The notes under the pieces are model-generated. The model was not told the DNA's origin. It searched no databases and saw only the letters and a program-made list of their open reading frames with translations. A stretch of 64,000 nucleotides of DNA from Burkholderiales bacterium (GTDB lineage: Bacteria > Pseudomonadota > Gammaproteobacteria > Burkholderiales > SG8-39): NCBI GenBank assembly GCA_014860355.1, contig JACZJV010000012.1, positions 62,001 through 126,000 on the forward strand, written 5' to 3'. Both the position numbers and the translations under genes were made by a program. Numbering within the stretch: the stretch's first letter is position 1; every line of letters starts with the position of its first letter. This document shows positions 56,979 through 64,000 of the stretch, piece after piece.

Positions 56979-58373
56979 ATGAAGAAATTTCTTACCATAG
57001 TCGCGCTGTTCGGCGCATTGAGCCTGGCGGGCGTCACCGCGCAAGCGCAGGACAAGCCCGCCGAGCAGCCCGCAGCCGCGGCCCCGGCTGCTGCTGCTCC
57101 GGCTGCCGCGGCCGCCCCTGCAGCCGCTGCAGCGCCGGCAGCGGAGGTCAAAAAGCTGGACGCCGGCAGTACCGGTTGGATGATCACCGCGACGGTGCTC
57201 GTCATGCTGATGACAATTCCCGGCCTCGCCTTGTTCTACGGCGGATTGGTGCGCGCCAAGAACATGCTGTCGGTACTGATGCAGGTGTTCGTGACCTTTT
57301 CGCTGGTCTCCATCCTTTGGGCGGTATACGGCTACAGCCTCGCATTCACCGATGGGGGCTCGCTCAACTCGATCATCGGCGGCATGGGCAAGGCCTTTCT
57401 CTCCGGAATCAAACCCGACACGCTGAACGGCGTCATTCCCGAGTACGTGTTCGTCGTGTTCCAGCTGACTTTCGCGGCTATTACCCCCGCGCTGATAGTG
57501 GGCGGCTTCGCGGAGCGCATGAAGTTCTCCGCGGTGCTCTGGTTCATGGCCCTGTGGGTGACCTTCTGCTACGTGCCGATCGCGCATATGGTCTGGGGCG
57601 GCGGCTTCCTAGCCGGACTCGGCGCCAAGGACTTTGCCGGCGGCACGGTGGTGCACGTAAATGCCGGTATCGCTGCGCTGGTGGGCTGCGTGATGCTGGG
57701 CAAGCGTATCGGCTACGGCAAGGAAGCCATGCCCCCGCACAACCTCACCCTGACCATGGTGGGTGCCTCGCTGTTGTGGGTGGGCTGGTTCGGCTTCAAC
57801 GTCGGCAGTGAGCTTGCCGCAGACGGTATCGCCGGCATGGTGCTGGTCAACACGCAGTTGGCAACGGCTGCGGCGGTCCTGGGCTGGATGTTCATCGAAT
57901 GGATGACGCGCGGCAGGCCGACCATGCTGGGCGCTGCGTCCGGCGCGGTGGCCGGACTCGTCGCAATTACCCCGGCTTGCGGTTTCGTGGGCCCCATGGG
58001 GTCGATCATTCTCGGACTTGCTGCGGGGGTAGTCTGCTTCTGGGGCGTCTCCGGCCTGAAAAGCATGTTCGGCTACGATGATTCCCTGGACGTATTCGGG
58101 GTGCATGGCGTTGGCGGAATTCTCGGCGCCCTCGGCACCGGCATCCTGATGTCGGAATCATTCGGTGGCGTCGGCTACGACAAAGGCGTCACGATGATCG
58201 GACAGCTGACCACGCAGGCGATCGCCGTCGGGGTGACGCTGGTGTGGACCGGTATCATCAGCTTCATACTGTACAAGATCGTCGACATGATGGTCGGCTT
58301 GCGCGCCGAGGAAAATATCGAGCGCGAAGGTCTCGACTCGACGCAACACGGGGAGGTTGCCTATCACCTGTGA
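56979..58373 (+). CDS. amtB: Ammonium transporter AmtB
   Basis: 464-residue trimeric ammonium channel of the inner membrane. A signal peptide (MKKFLTIVALFGALSLAGVT, cleavage near residue 24) is followed by an unusual Ala/Pro-rich stretch (residues about 25-55), then eleven membrane segments. Amt motifs: GLALFYGGLVRAKNMLSVLM near 80, VHVNAGIAALVGCVMLGKR near 225, and FGVHGVGGILGALGTGILM near 374, which includes one of the twin pore histidines. The C-terminal helix that binds GlnK (RAEENIEREGLDSTQHGEVA) is intact. The ATG at 56979 has AGGGAGAA upstream. Confidence 0.96.
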   Translation: MKKFLTIVALFGALSLAGVTAQAQDKPAEQPAAAAPAAAAPAAAAAPAAAAAPAAEVKKLDAGSTGWMITATVLVMLMTIPGLALFYGGLVRAKNMLSVLMQVFVTFSLVSILWAVYGYSLAFTDGGSLNSIIGGMGKAFLSGIKPDTLNGVIPEYVFVVFQLTFAAITPALIVGGFAERMKFSAVLWFMALWVTFCYVPIAHMVWGGGFLAGLGAKDFAGGTVVHVNAGIAALVGCVMLGKRIGYGKEAMPPHNLTLTMVGASLLWVGWFGFNVGSELAADGIAGMVLVNTQLATAAAVLGWMFIEWMTRGRPTMLGAASGAVAGLVAITPACGFVGPMGSIILGLAAGVVCFWGVSGLKSMFGYDDSLDVFGVHGVGGILGALGTGILMSESFGGVGYDKGVTMIGQLTTQAIAVGVTLVWTGIISFILYKIVDMMVGLRAEENIEREGLDSTQHGEVAYHL

Positions 58374-58415
58374 ACATAGCCGGGAAACCGCCCCTGCGGG
58401 GGCGGATCTCACTAG

Positions 58416-58443
58416 ACGGGCAGCCGCAGGGCTGCCCGTTTTG
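58416..58443 (+). terminator. Intrinsic terminator of the glnK-amtB operon
   Basis: ACGGGCAGCC (58416-58425), four-base loop GCAG, GGCTGCCCGT (58430-58439), then TTTTGCTT. A perfect 10-bp stem followed by a T-rich run, 42 bp after the amtB stop. It also faces the end of the convergent TetR gene. Confidence 0.85.
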
Positions 58444-58462
58444 CTTCATGGTTGCGCTGCAC

Positions 58463-59182
58463 TCAAGCAGGGGCGCGCGCCCGTTTCGCCGGCTTGGCTC
58501 CTGAAGCGCTGCGCGTAAAATTGGCAGTACGGCGCCGCATCGCGTCTAGCGCCCTGCGGCCTTTAGCAGTCAGAAACGGCTCGACCAGGAGCCCTATACC
58601 TTCGGCCACATACTTGCCCAGGCTGAACTTGCTGCGCAGGGCCCAGTGTTTCAGGGCCCAGGCATGACTGAAAGTTACATACTGGTACACCAGCAGGTAT
58701 TCGTTGACCTGGCGCATATACCCCCCGGCAATGCAGGCGCGCAGGCAGTCCTGCAGCAGGCGGTTGGTCCGGAGTTCGTCCTGCTTTACCAGGGTCCTGC
58801 GATCGGCGCGCAGCGATTTGGTGGAGCGGTATGCAAGAACGGTCGCTTCGCGCAATCCATCCACGATGGTGCAGTAAGCCCACAATGCCATGCATAGGCG
58901 CTCGACCGGGTGCTCGACGCCTTCGAGGCGCGGCGGGATTTCCTTTTCGTACCTCTCGAGTACCAGTTTCAGCGAAAGCAGCAGGACGTCGTCCTTGTCG
59001 CCGAAATACTGGTAAATCAACCCGGTGCTCACGCCGGCTTCGCGGGCAATCTGCGAGATCGTGGTGGTGTAGTAGCCCTTGTCAGAAAACAATTTGACTG
59101 CCGCGCGCAGAATCTGTGCGCGCCGCTCGCCCACCAGCTTGACGTCGGTAACCAGGCTTTCCACATGTCCGGGCAACTTCAT
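58463..59182 (-). CDS. TetR/AcrR family transcriptional regulator
   Basis: 239-residue repressor-type protein from the ATG at 59182. The DNA-binding domain is at residues 20-68: QILRAAVKLFSDKGYYTTTI then AREAGVSTGLIYQYFGDKDD. The C-terminal ligand domain is large and helical, ending in a basic tail (SGAKPAKRARAPA). The first part resembles FadR-like TetR proteins, which sense acyl-CoA esters. It lies downstream of the enoyl-CoA hydratase and SDR genes on the same strand, 283 bp after the hydratase. An 18-bp operator candidate is at 61178-61195. A longer start at 59206 is possible. Confidence 0.9.
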   Translation of the reverse strand: MKLPGHVESLVTDVKLVGERRAQILRAAVKLFSDKGYYTTTISQIAREAGVSTGLIYQYFGDKDDVLLLSLKLVLERYEKEIPPRLEGVEHPVERLCMALWAYCTIVDGLREATVLAYRSTKSLRADRRTLVKQDELRTNRLLQDCLRACIAGGYMRQVNEYLLVYQYVTFSHAWALKHWALRSKFSLGKYVAEGIGLLVEPFLTAKGRRALDAMRRRTANFTRSASGAKPAKRARAPA

Positions 59183-59465
59183 TGTTTCACTCCATGTGGA
59201 CGGCAACCCAGGGCCAGTCCGGCGAGCGCACGGACGACGCCGGGTTCTCGCCTCCGTTCCGGCGCCCGCCGCTCGCCCGGTTCCGGCACGAATGCCGACC
59301 CGTGACCAGTTTCAAAGCTCGATTCGATACGAATTGATATCCCCCGGGCGGCTTTTCTCCTCCCCCGTCACGAAGGGCCACGCAAGAGGAACCGAGACCT
59401 TCGGGCGCATTTCCAGCTATTCCCCCGGGTACGGACCCTTTGCGCAAAATTGTGAAAATCGCCCC
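59183..59465. other. Spacer between TetR and enoyl-CoA hydratase genes
   Basis: 283 bp without a gene. It contains an imperfect inverted repeat ATTCG-ATA-CGAAT near 59315-59340 and GC-rich sequence. I see no consensus promoter and no copy of the 18-bp operator found at 61178. Confidence 0.4.
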
Positions 59466-60284
59466 TTAGTTGCCTTCAAATGCGGGCTTTTGCTTGGCCA
59501 CGAATGCGTTATAGGCGCGGGTGAAGTCCTGGGTCTGCATGCAGATCGCCTGCGCCTCGGCCTCGGTCTCCAGCGCCTGCTCGATGGTCTGGTTCCACTC
59601 TTGATGCAGGCATTTCTTGGTCATGGAATGGGCGAATATAGGTCCGTCGGCGATCTCCTTGGCCATTGCGTGCGCCCGCGCGAGCAGCTGGTCTTTGGGC
59701 ACGATCTCGTTGTAATAGCCCCATGCATGTCCTTCCTGGGCCGACATCGCGCGCCCGGTGTAGAACAGCTCCGATGCGCGTCCCTGGCCGATGATACGCG
59801 GCAGAATCGCGCAGGCGCCCATGTCGCAGCCGGCGAGGCCGACGCGCACGAACAGGAACGCGGTCTTGCATTCCGGCGTGCCGTAGCGCAGGTCGCTCGC
59901 CATCGAAATAATCGCGCCCGCTCCGGCACAGATGCCGTCGACCGCCGAAATGACCGGCTGCGGACAAGTGCGCATCTCCTTCACCAGATTTCCGGTCATG
60001 CGCGTAAACGCGATCAGCCCGCTCATGTCCATCTTGGTCAGGGGGCCTATGATTTCGTGCACATCGCCGCCCGAGCAGAAATTGCCGCCCTCGCCGGTGA
60101 ATACCACAACGCGCACGTCTTGCGCATACTGCAGCTTGTGGAACGTGTCGCGCAGCTCCGCGTAGCTCTCGAGCGTGAGCGGGTTCTTACGTTCGGGACG
60201 GTTCAGGGTGATCGTGCCTACGCGGTCTTTGACTTCCCACTTGAAGTGCTGAGGACGCCACTCGGCGGCTTTGAGTTTGTACAT
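59466..60284 (-). CDS. Enoyl-CoA hydratase/isomerase family protein
   Basis: 272-residue crotonase-fold protein acting on CoA thioesters. Oxyanion-hole segments [16 protein letters not shown] near residue 66 and [19 protein letters not shown] near 119; [20 protein letters not shown] near 147 stands where hydratases carry catalytic Glu, here Gly-Cys-Asp, so the reaction may differ from simple hydration. The longer N-terminus ([20 protein letters not shown]) resembles members from aromatic acyl-CoA pathways. It is 40 bp after the SDR gene. Confidence 0.85.
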   Translation of the reverse strand: MYKLKAAEWRPQHFKWEVKDRVGTITLNRPERKNPLTLESYAELRDTFHKLQYAQDVRVVVFTGEGGNFCSGGDVHEIIGPLTKMDMSGLIAFTRMTGNLVKEMRTCPQPVISAVDGICAGAGAIISMASDLRYGTPECKTAFLFVRVGLAGCDMGACAILPRIIGQGRASELFYTGRAMSAQEGHAWGYYNEIVPKDQLLARAHAMAKEIADGPIFAHSMTKKCLHQEWNQTIEQALETEAEAQAICMQTQDFTRAYNAFVAKQKPAFEGN

Positions 60285-60324
60285 TTGGTTCTCCGTATTG
60301 CGGTTAAAAGGAAATAGGGTGGTG

Positions 60325-61071
60325 TCAGCCGGCCAGGGTGAGCCCGCCGCTGACGCTCAGCGTTTGCCCGGTGATGAAAGCCGCCCGGCTGCTGGCAAAG
60401 AACAGCACGGCATCGGCGATCTCCGAGGGTTGCGCCAGCCGGCCCATCGGCGTGACGCGGACAAAGGCTTCGCGGTGCTTCTCCGGCACCACGGCCAAAA
60501 GCGGGGTGTCGGTCGGGCCCGGGCAGACGCAGTTCACGTTGATGTTGAAGCGCGCCATTTCTCGTGCAAGCGACTTGGTAAATGCGATTGCGCCGCCTTT
60601 CGCGCCGGAATAGACCGACTCGCCCAGGCTGCCGACCCGGCCGGCGTCGCTGGACACGGTGACAATCTTGCCGGACTTGCGCTCGATCATGTCATCCAGG
60701 AACGCGCGCGCCACCGCGATCGGTCCGAACAGATTCAGATCGATTACCTTGCGCCAGAAATCAGGCGAGTTCTTGACGAAGGGCTCTATTTTGCCCCAGC
60801 CGGCAACATTGGCGACGATATCGACATGCTCCCGCTTCGCATAGGCCGCCTTCCTGAATGCCTCGATCGAGTCGAGGTCGGTAACGTCGAGCCGGATGAA
60901 ATCGGCCCCCAGACCCTTGGCGCGGATTGCCGCTGCGCCCTGCTCGCCTGCCTCCACGGCAATATCTCCGAGCAGCACGTGCGCTCCTGCCTGCGCCAGG
61001 GTTTCGGCGGTCGCCCGCCCGATTCCCGAGGCCGCTCCGGTGACCACCGCCGTTTTGCCGTCTAGTCGCAT
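60325..61071 (-). CDS. SDR family oxidoreductase
   Basis: 248-residue short-chain dehydrogenase. NAD loop [15 protein letters not shown] near residue 9, NVAGWG near 88, Ser in [11 protein letters not shown] near 139, the YSGAKGGA catalytic Tyr/Lys near 154, and [11 protein letters not shown] near 183. Features such as [19 protein letters not shown] recall 2-hydroxycyclohexanecarboxyl-CoA dehydrogenase (BadH). Probably oxidises a 3-hydroxyacyl-CoA in the same pathway as the hydratase. First gene of the leftward operon. Confidence 0.88.
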   Translation of the reverse strand: MRLDGKTAVVTGAASGIGRATAETLAQAGAHVLLGDIAVEAGEQGAAAIRAKGLGADFIRLDVTDLDSIEAFRKAAYAKREHVDIVANVAGWGKIEPFVKNSPDFWRKVIDLNLFGPIAVARAFLDDMIERKSGKIVTVSSDAGRVGSLGESVYSGAKGGAIAFTKSLAREMARFNINVNCVCPGPTDTPLLAVVPEKHREAFVRVTPMGRLAQPSEIADAVLFFASSRAAFITGQTLSVSGGLTLAG

Positions 61072-61143
61072 ATTTTTTGCTCCGTAATAAGAGAATCGGA
61101 TTCAGATTTCGGATCAGTGCAGCCAGGCACCGCGCGCGAAGCC

Positions 61144-61172
61144 TTTTCAGCAGCGCCGGCGTCGGCTACAAT
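61144..61172 (+). promoter_or_regulatory. Predicted promoter of the reductase-hydrolase-ligase operon
   Basis: TTTTCA (61144-61149), 17 bp, TACAAT (61167-61172). The -10 is one base from consensus and the start point would fall at about 61179, inside the palindrome. Confidence 0.5.
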
Positions 61173-61177
61173 CCAGA

Positions 61178-61195
61178 TGAATGAATATTCATTCA
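61178..61195. promoter_or_regulatory. FadR-type (TetR family) operator palindrome
   Basis: TGAATGAATATTCATTCA is a perfect 18-bp palindrome and fits the consensus TGAATGAMTANTCATTCA reported for the Bacillus FadR repressor, a TetR protein that senses long-chain acyl-CoA. It covers the start point of the rightward promoter and lies 107 bp before the leftward SDR gene. The nearby TetR gene (58463-59182) is the obvious candidate binder. Confidence 0.75.
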
Positions 61196-61305
61196 GTCAG
61201 CCAAAATTTACATGAAACAGGCCAAGAATGCAACAAACAAAGCGAGCGCCGGCGCTCGCGCACCGCAGGTCGCGAGCCCGCCCCGCGCCGGTCCGCGGAT
61301 GGAAA

Positions 61306-61334
61306 TTGACACGACAGGCGCAAATCAGCATAGT
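61306..61334 (+). promoter_or_regulatory. Second promoter-like sequence before the reductase gene
   Basis: TTGACA (61306-61311), 17 bp, CATAGT (61329-61334), 72 bp before the GTG start. Perfect -35 and weak -10. Confidence 0.4.
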
Positions 61335-61405
61335 GTGCCGAACAAACGGTCGGATCGTGCGCGCGTCGGACGTCGCTGCGGTGCCCGGCACCTCGAGGAG
61401 ATTTC

Positions 61406-62266
61406 GTGCATAACAGCGGACGCGCTCTGGCCGACGCCGCCCCGGCCGGGGCAGGCAACGGTATTTTTGAGCAGCCGCTCAAGGCCGCGATGCCGCTGAA
61501 GGGACCGGGCGAGCGCGATTGCGACGATCGTGCGCGTTCTGCCGCGCATCCCGCGCGCGTGATGCTGTGCCGCGTCGACAGCCTCACGGACCTGAGCCAC
61601 GACACCCGCGAGCTTCGTCTTGCGATCGAAGACGGCGGGCGGTTTGGATTTTTCGCGGGCCAGTACGCCCAAATCGAGTTCGCGCCGGAGTTTGCCAGAT
61701 ACTATTCCATGGCGAGCACTCCCGCGGAGGAACAGCTGCTCTTTCACCTGCGCCGCACGCCCGCGGGCAAGGCCGGTTCCCATGTTGCGCAACAGCTCAG
61801 GCCTGGCGACAAGGTCAGGGTATCCGGGCCGCTGGGATATTCCTATTTGCGCGACGGGCACACCGGGCCCGTGTTGTTGATTGCGGGGGGCAGCGGCTTA
61901 GCGCCGATGCTTTCGATTCTGCGCACTTTGCTCGCGCGCGACGCAAACGCGCGCGTGGTACTGTATTTAGGCGTACGCAGCGAGCGCGATGTCTACCACG
62001 AACACGTCCTCGCCGGCCTTGCGCAGGAGCACGCCAATTTTTCCTATGCGATTGTGTTGTCGGAGCCCGATGGCGCAAGCGTTCGCCGCCGCGGTCTGGT
62101 GCATCAGGCGGTGGCGGATGATCTTGCCGATGCCTCGGCCTACACGGCCTATCTTGCCGGGCCGCCGGCGATGGTCGAGGCTGCCGGCCGGCTGCTGCTC
62201 GGCCGCGGCGTGGCCGGGTGCGACATCCACGGGGATGCCTTTCGCCATCAGCCATCAGGAGGATGA
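61406..62266 (+). CDS. FAD/NAD(P)H oxidoreductase, oxygenase-reductase type without ferredoxin domain
   Basis: 286-residue flavin reductase of the ferredoxin-NADP reductase fold. FAD motif RYYSMAST near residue 93, NAD loop GGSGLAPMLSILRTLL near 160, and C-terminal YLAGPPAMVEAAGRLLL near 250. The reductases of benzoate or phenol oxygenases carry an N-terminal 2Fe-2S domain with four cysteines; here the first 50 residues (MHNSGRALADAAPAGAGNGI) are low-complexity and lack it. The GTG start has GAGGAGA five bases upstream, so the N-terminus is real. A separate ferredoxin or oxygenase partner would be needed. Confidence 0.85.
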   Translation: MHNSGRALADAAPAGAGNGIFEQPLKAAMPLKGPGERDCDDRARSAAHPARVMLCRVDSLTDLSHDTRELRLAIEDGGRFGFFAGQYAQIEFAPEFARYYSMASTPAEEQLLFHLRRTPAGKAGSHVAQQLRPGDKVRVSGPLGYSYLRDGHTGPVLLIAGGSGLAPMLSILRTLLARDANARVVLYLGVRSERDVYHEHVLAGLAQEHANFSYAIVLSEPDGASVRRRGLVHQAVADDLADASAYTAYLAGPPAMVEAAGRLLLGRGVAGCDIHGDAFRHQPSGG

Positions 62267-62400
62267 TTCTGCATGGGTACAATGCTCGCGCACATCGATA
62301 GCCGGGGTTGCCGCGATTGCGTCGCAGACGCGGATTTGAATTGAGCTTTGCTGGATTTTGCACGCCGGGGCGTTCCGGCCTTCTTGAAAAGGAGCATGGA

Positions 62401-63105
62401 GTGAATTACGTAGTCGAAATGTGGCAGCAGCCTTCGCTGCCGGTGCTTGGTTCCAAAGACCGTTTTCCGGTGCGGCGCATATTCTGCGTTGGCCGCAACT
62501 ATGTCGAACACCAGAAGGAAATGGGCGGCGACGGTCGCGAGCAGCCGTTTTTCTTTTGCAAGGCGCCGCACGACCTGCTGCCGGTCGAGGCCGGCGCGAG
62601 CGCCAATCTCTGCTACCCGCCCATGACCAGCAATTATCACTGGGAAACCGAGATGGTTGCACTGATCGGCAAGGGCGGCTACAAGATCGCGGCCGAGCGC
62701 GCCAACGATCACGTGTGGGGCTATGCGATCGGCCTGGACATGACCCGCCGCGACCTGCAGCAGCAGGGCAAGGACAAGGGCCGTCCCTGGAGTTTCGGCA
62801 AGGATTTCGACGAGGCCGCGCCCTGCGGACCAGCCACGCCGGCGAGCAAGATAGGACACCCGTCCAAGGGTAAGCTCTGGCTCAAGGTGAACGGCGAGTT
62901 CCGCCAGCAATCCGATATCGATCAGATGATCTGGAGCGTGCCCGAGCAGATAGCTTTCCTGACGCAGTACTACACGCTAGAGGCCGGCGACGTGATATTC
63001 ACCGGGACTCCAGCAGGAGTGGGCGCAGCCAAGACCGGGGACGAACTCGTCGCGGGCATCGACGGCCTGGGCGAGTTGCGCGTGAGCGTGGTCGCGCCGC
63101 GCTAA
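62401..63105 (+). CDS. Fumarylacetoacetate hydrolase family protein, fumarylpyruvate hydrolase-like
   Basis: 234-residue FAH-fold hydrolase. RFPVRRIFCVGRNYVEHQKE near residue 21 and QPFFFCKAPHDLLP near 47 match fumarylpyruvate hydrolase of the gentisate pathway. Metal ligands lie in HWETEMVALIGKGG (Glu pair near 80) and AIGLDMTRRDLQ near 112. Late motif GDVIFTGTPAGVGAAKTGDE near 197. It would release fumarate and pyruvate after ring cleavage of gentisate. The GTG at 62401 has AAAGGAG six bases upstream and is preferred over an ATG at 62308. 134 bp after the reductase gene. Confidence 0.88.
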   Translation: MNYVVEMWQQPSLPVLGSKDRFPVRRIFCVGRNYVEHQKEMGGDGREQPFFFCKAPHDLLPVEAGASANLCYPPMTSNYHWETEMVALIGKGGYKIAAERANDHVWGYAIGLDMTRRDLQQQGKDKGRPWSFGKDFDEAAPCGPATPASKIGHPSKGKLWLKVNGEFRQQSDIDQMIWSVPEQIAFLTQYYTLEAGDVIFTGTPAGVGAAKTGDELVAGIDGLGELRVSVVAPR

Positions 63106-63123
63106 ACCGGGGCGCCGCAGCGC

Positions 63124-64000
63124 ATGAACGCCGCCGCATATTTGCTCGCCACCGGGCATTCCGGCGCAATCGCGCTGGAGTGCGGCGCGCAGCGTCTGAC
63201 GTATGGCGAACTGCGCGACGCGGTCGCCCGTGCCGGCGGCGCCTGGCGCGCGCGTGGACTTGAGCCAGGCGAACGCGTGCTGGTGTTCGCTCCGGACGGC
63301 ATCGCCTGGGTGATCGCCTATCTGGGCGTGATCTGGGCGGGCGGCGTCGCAGTCGGCCTGAACTCGCGCCTGTTCGAGCGGGAACTGTCGGTGGTTCTGT
63401 CGGAGGCAGGCGCGCGCTTCATCTGGTGCAACGAAAGTTCGCGCGCGCTGCTGGAGCGCCTGCTCGCCATCGTCGCCGACCCGCCGCAATTGGTCATCGA
63501 TGCGCAATGGAGCGCAGTCCTGCCGGCCGCCGGCGCCATCCCCGCAGCCGAATTGGCCGAGGATGCTGCCGCCCTGTGGGTCTACACTTCCGGCACCACC
63601 GGCCTGCCCAAGGCGGTCATGCACGCGCAGCGCAGCGTAATCGGCAGCGCCGATTTCGGCCGCGACATCCTTGGACTGAACGCCCAAGACCGCATTTATG
63701 CATCGTCCAAATTGTTTTTCGCCTATTCTCTCGGCAACAGTCTATGCGCCGGCTTGCGCCTGGGCGCTAGCGTGATCCTCGATAGCGAATGGCCCACTGC
63801 CGAGGGGGTGGCGCAGGTGGTCGAACGGCACCGGCCGACCGCGCTGTTTTCGGTGCCTACGCTGTACCTCAAAATGCTGCAGGCCGGCGTCGCTGCGCGG
63901 TTTGCAGCGGCCGGCGTGCGCCGCTATGTGTCCGCCGGTGAAGCTTTGCCGGCAGCGGTGCGGCGCGAATGGCGCGAAGCGAGCGGCGTTGCGCCGGTAT
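63124..64000 (+). CDS. Benzoate-CoA ligase-like AMP-binding enzyme (3' truncated)
   Basis: The first 292 residues of an ANL-superfamily acyl-CoA ligase, open to the right edge. Adenylate P-loop VYTSGTTGLPKAVMHAQRS near residue 154, SKLFFAYSLGNSLCAGLRLG near 195 as in benzoate-CoA ligases, and FSVPTLYLKML near 240. It has an N-terminus about 25-30 residues shorter than typical benzoate-CoA ligase. It likely activates an aromatic acid with CoA and ATP. Starts 18 bp after the hydrolase stop, in the same operon. Confidence 0.87.
   Translation, partial: MNAAAYLLATGHSGAIALECGAQRLTYGELRDAVARAGGAWRARGLEPGERVLVFAPDGIAWVIAYLGVIWAGGVAVGLNSRLFERELSVVLSEAGARFIWCNESSRALLERLLAIVADPPQLVIDAQWSAVLPAAGAIPAAELAEDAAALWVYTSGTTGLPKAVMHAQRSVIGSADFGRDILGLNAQDRIYASSKLFFAYSLGNSLCAGLRLGASVILDSEWPTAEGVAQVVERHRPTALFSVPTLYLKMLQAGVAARFAAAGVRRYVSAGEALPAAVRREWREASGVAPV

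Larger units (their letters stand above)
61072..61405. other. Regulatory spacer between divergent catabolic operons
   Basis: 334 bp without a convincing gene. From left to right: a plus-strand promoter (61144-61172), an 18-bp perfect palindrome at its start point (61178-61195), a basic low-complexity stretch open in one frame from 61212 but without coding signs, and a second promoter-like sequence (61306-61334). It controls the rightward reductase operon and probably the leftward SDR operon. Confidence 0.6.

Noticed and set aside
59315-59340. Imperfect palindrome as a second TetR operator
   Set aside because: Its arms do not match the 18-bp operator at 61178 and its symmetry is broken; kept only as a note in the spacer.
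61212-61499. Small open frame just after the FadR-type operator
   Set aside because: Basic low-complexity translation, no ribosome site, and it runs into the well-supported reductase gene in another frame.

Overview
The window is GC-rich chromosomal DNA from a betaproteobacterium, probably of the Burkholderiales/Nitrosomonadales type. The evidence is gene content and order: rpmH-rnpA-yidD-yidC-mnmE divergent from dnaA-dnaN-gyrB, a yqgE-ruvX-pyrR-pyrB-pyrC operon, tlpA-aroQ-accB-accC-prmA, and ubiK/comM next to a porin-glnK-amtB operon. No species can be named. Nearly everything is core genome. I see no insertion sequence, prophage, CRISPR array, rRNA or tRNA. The two ends carry accessory catabolic and transport genes.

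Region 1 (1-10930, + strand) holds an NDP-forming acyl-CoA synthetase cut by the left edge, an MmgE/PrpD protein, a periplasmic-binding-fold protein without a signal peptide, a TauE/SafE exporter and a five-gene oligopeptide-type ABC transporter in the order ATPase-ATPase-binding protein-permease-permease. It looks like import or export plus CoA-dependent breakdown of an unidentified organic acid.

Region 2 (10980-20101) is the replication-origin neighbourhood. mnmE, yidC, yidD, rnpA and a 44-residue rpmH run leftward; dnaA, dnaN and gyrB run rightward. A perfect DnaA box overlaps the predicted dnaA -35 element, and the AT-rich dnaA-dnaN spacer carries more DnaA-box-like sites.

Region 3 (20153-35962) holds pilU and pilT, the yggS-proC-yggT-yggU group, a leftward operon from rubredoxin through a pyrimidine-dimer glycosylase, yqgE, ruvX and pyrR to pyrB and a dihydroorotase homologue that has lost most metal ligands, then thiD-thiE-hemL, mscL, mgtE and a UMF1-type MFS transporter.

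Region 4 (36016-55512) holds a GH15 glycosidase, mtgA, aroE, a TonB-type protein and an RNB ribonuclease (all leftward), HMG-CoA lyase, a YqiA-type esterase, mpl, an uncharacterised conserved protein, tlpA-like, aroQ, accB, accC, prmA, a DUF3426 protein, a PfkB kinase, a HIT protein, apaH, comM and ubiK.

Region 5 (55513-58443) is a nitrogen-control unit: a sigma-54 promoter with an NtrC-like site upstream of a TorF-type porin, glnK and amtB, closed by a strong terminator.

Region 6 (58463-64000) is a divergent catabolic cluster. TetR regulator, enoyl-CoA hydratase and SDR dehydrogenase run leftward; a flavin reductase, a fumarylpyruvate-hydrolase-like enzyme and a benzoate-CoA-ligase-like enzyme (cut by the right edge) run rightward. 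Between them an 18-bp perfect palindrome, identical to the FadR (TetR family) operator consensus, sits at the start point of a predicted promoter. This is the most promising system in the window: probably a TetR-controlled aromatic-acid/acyl-CoA pathway extending past the right edge.
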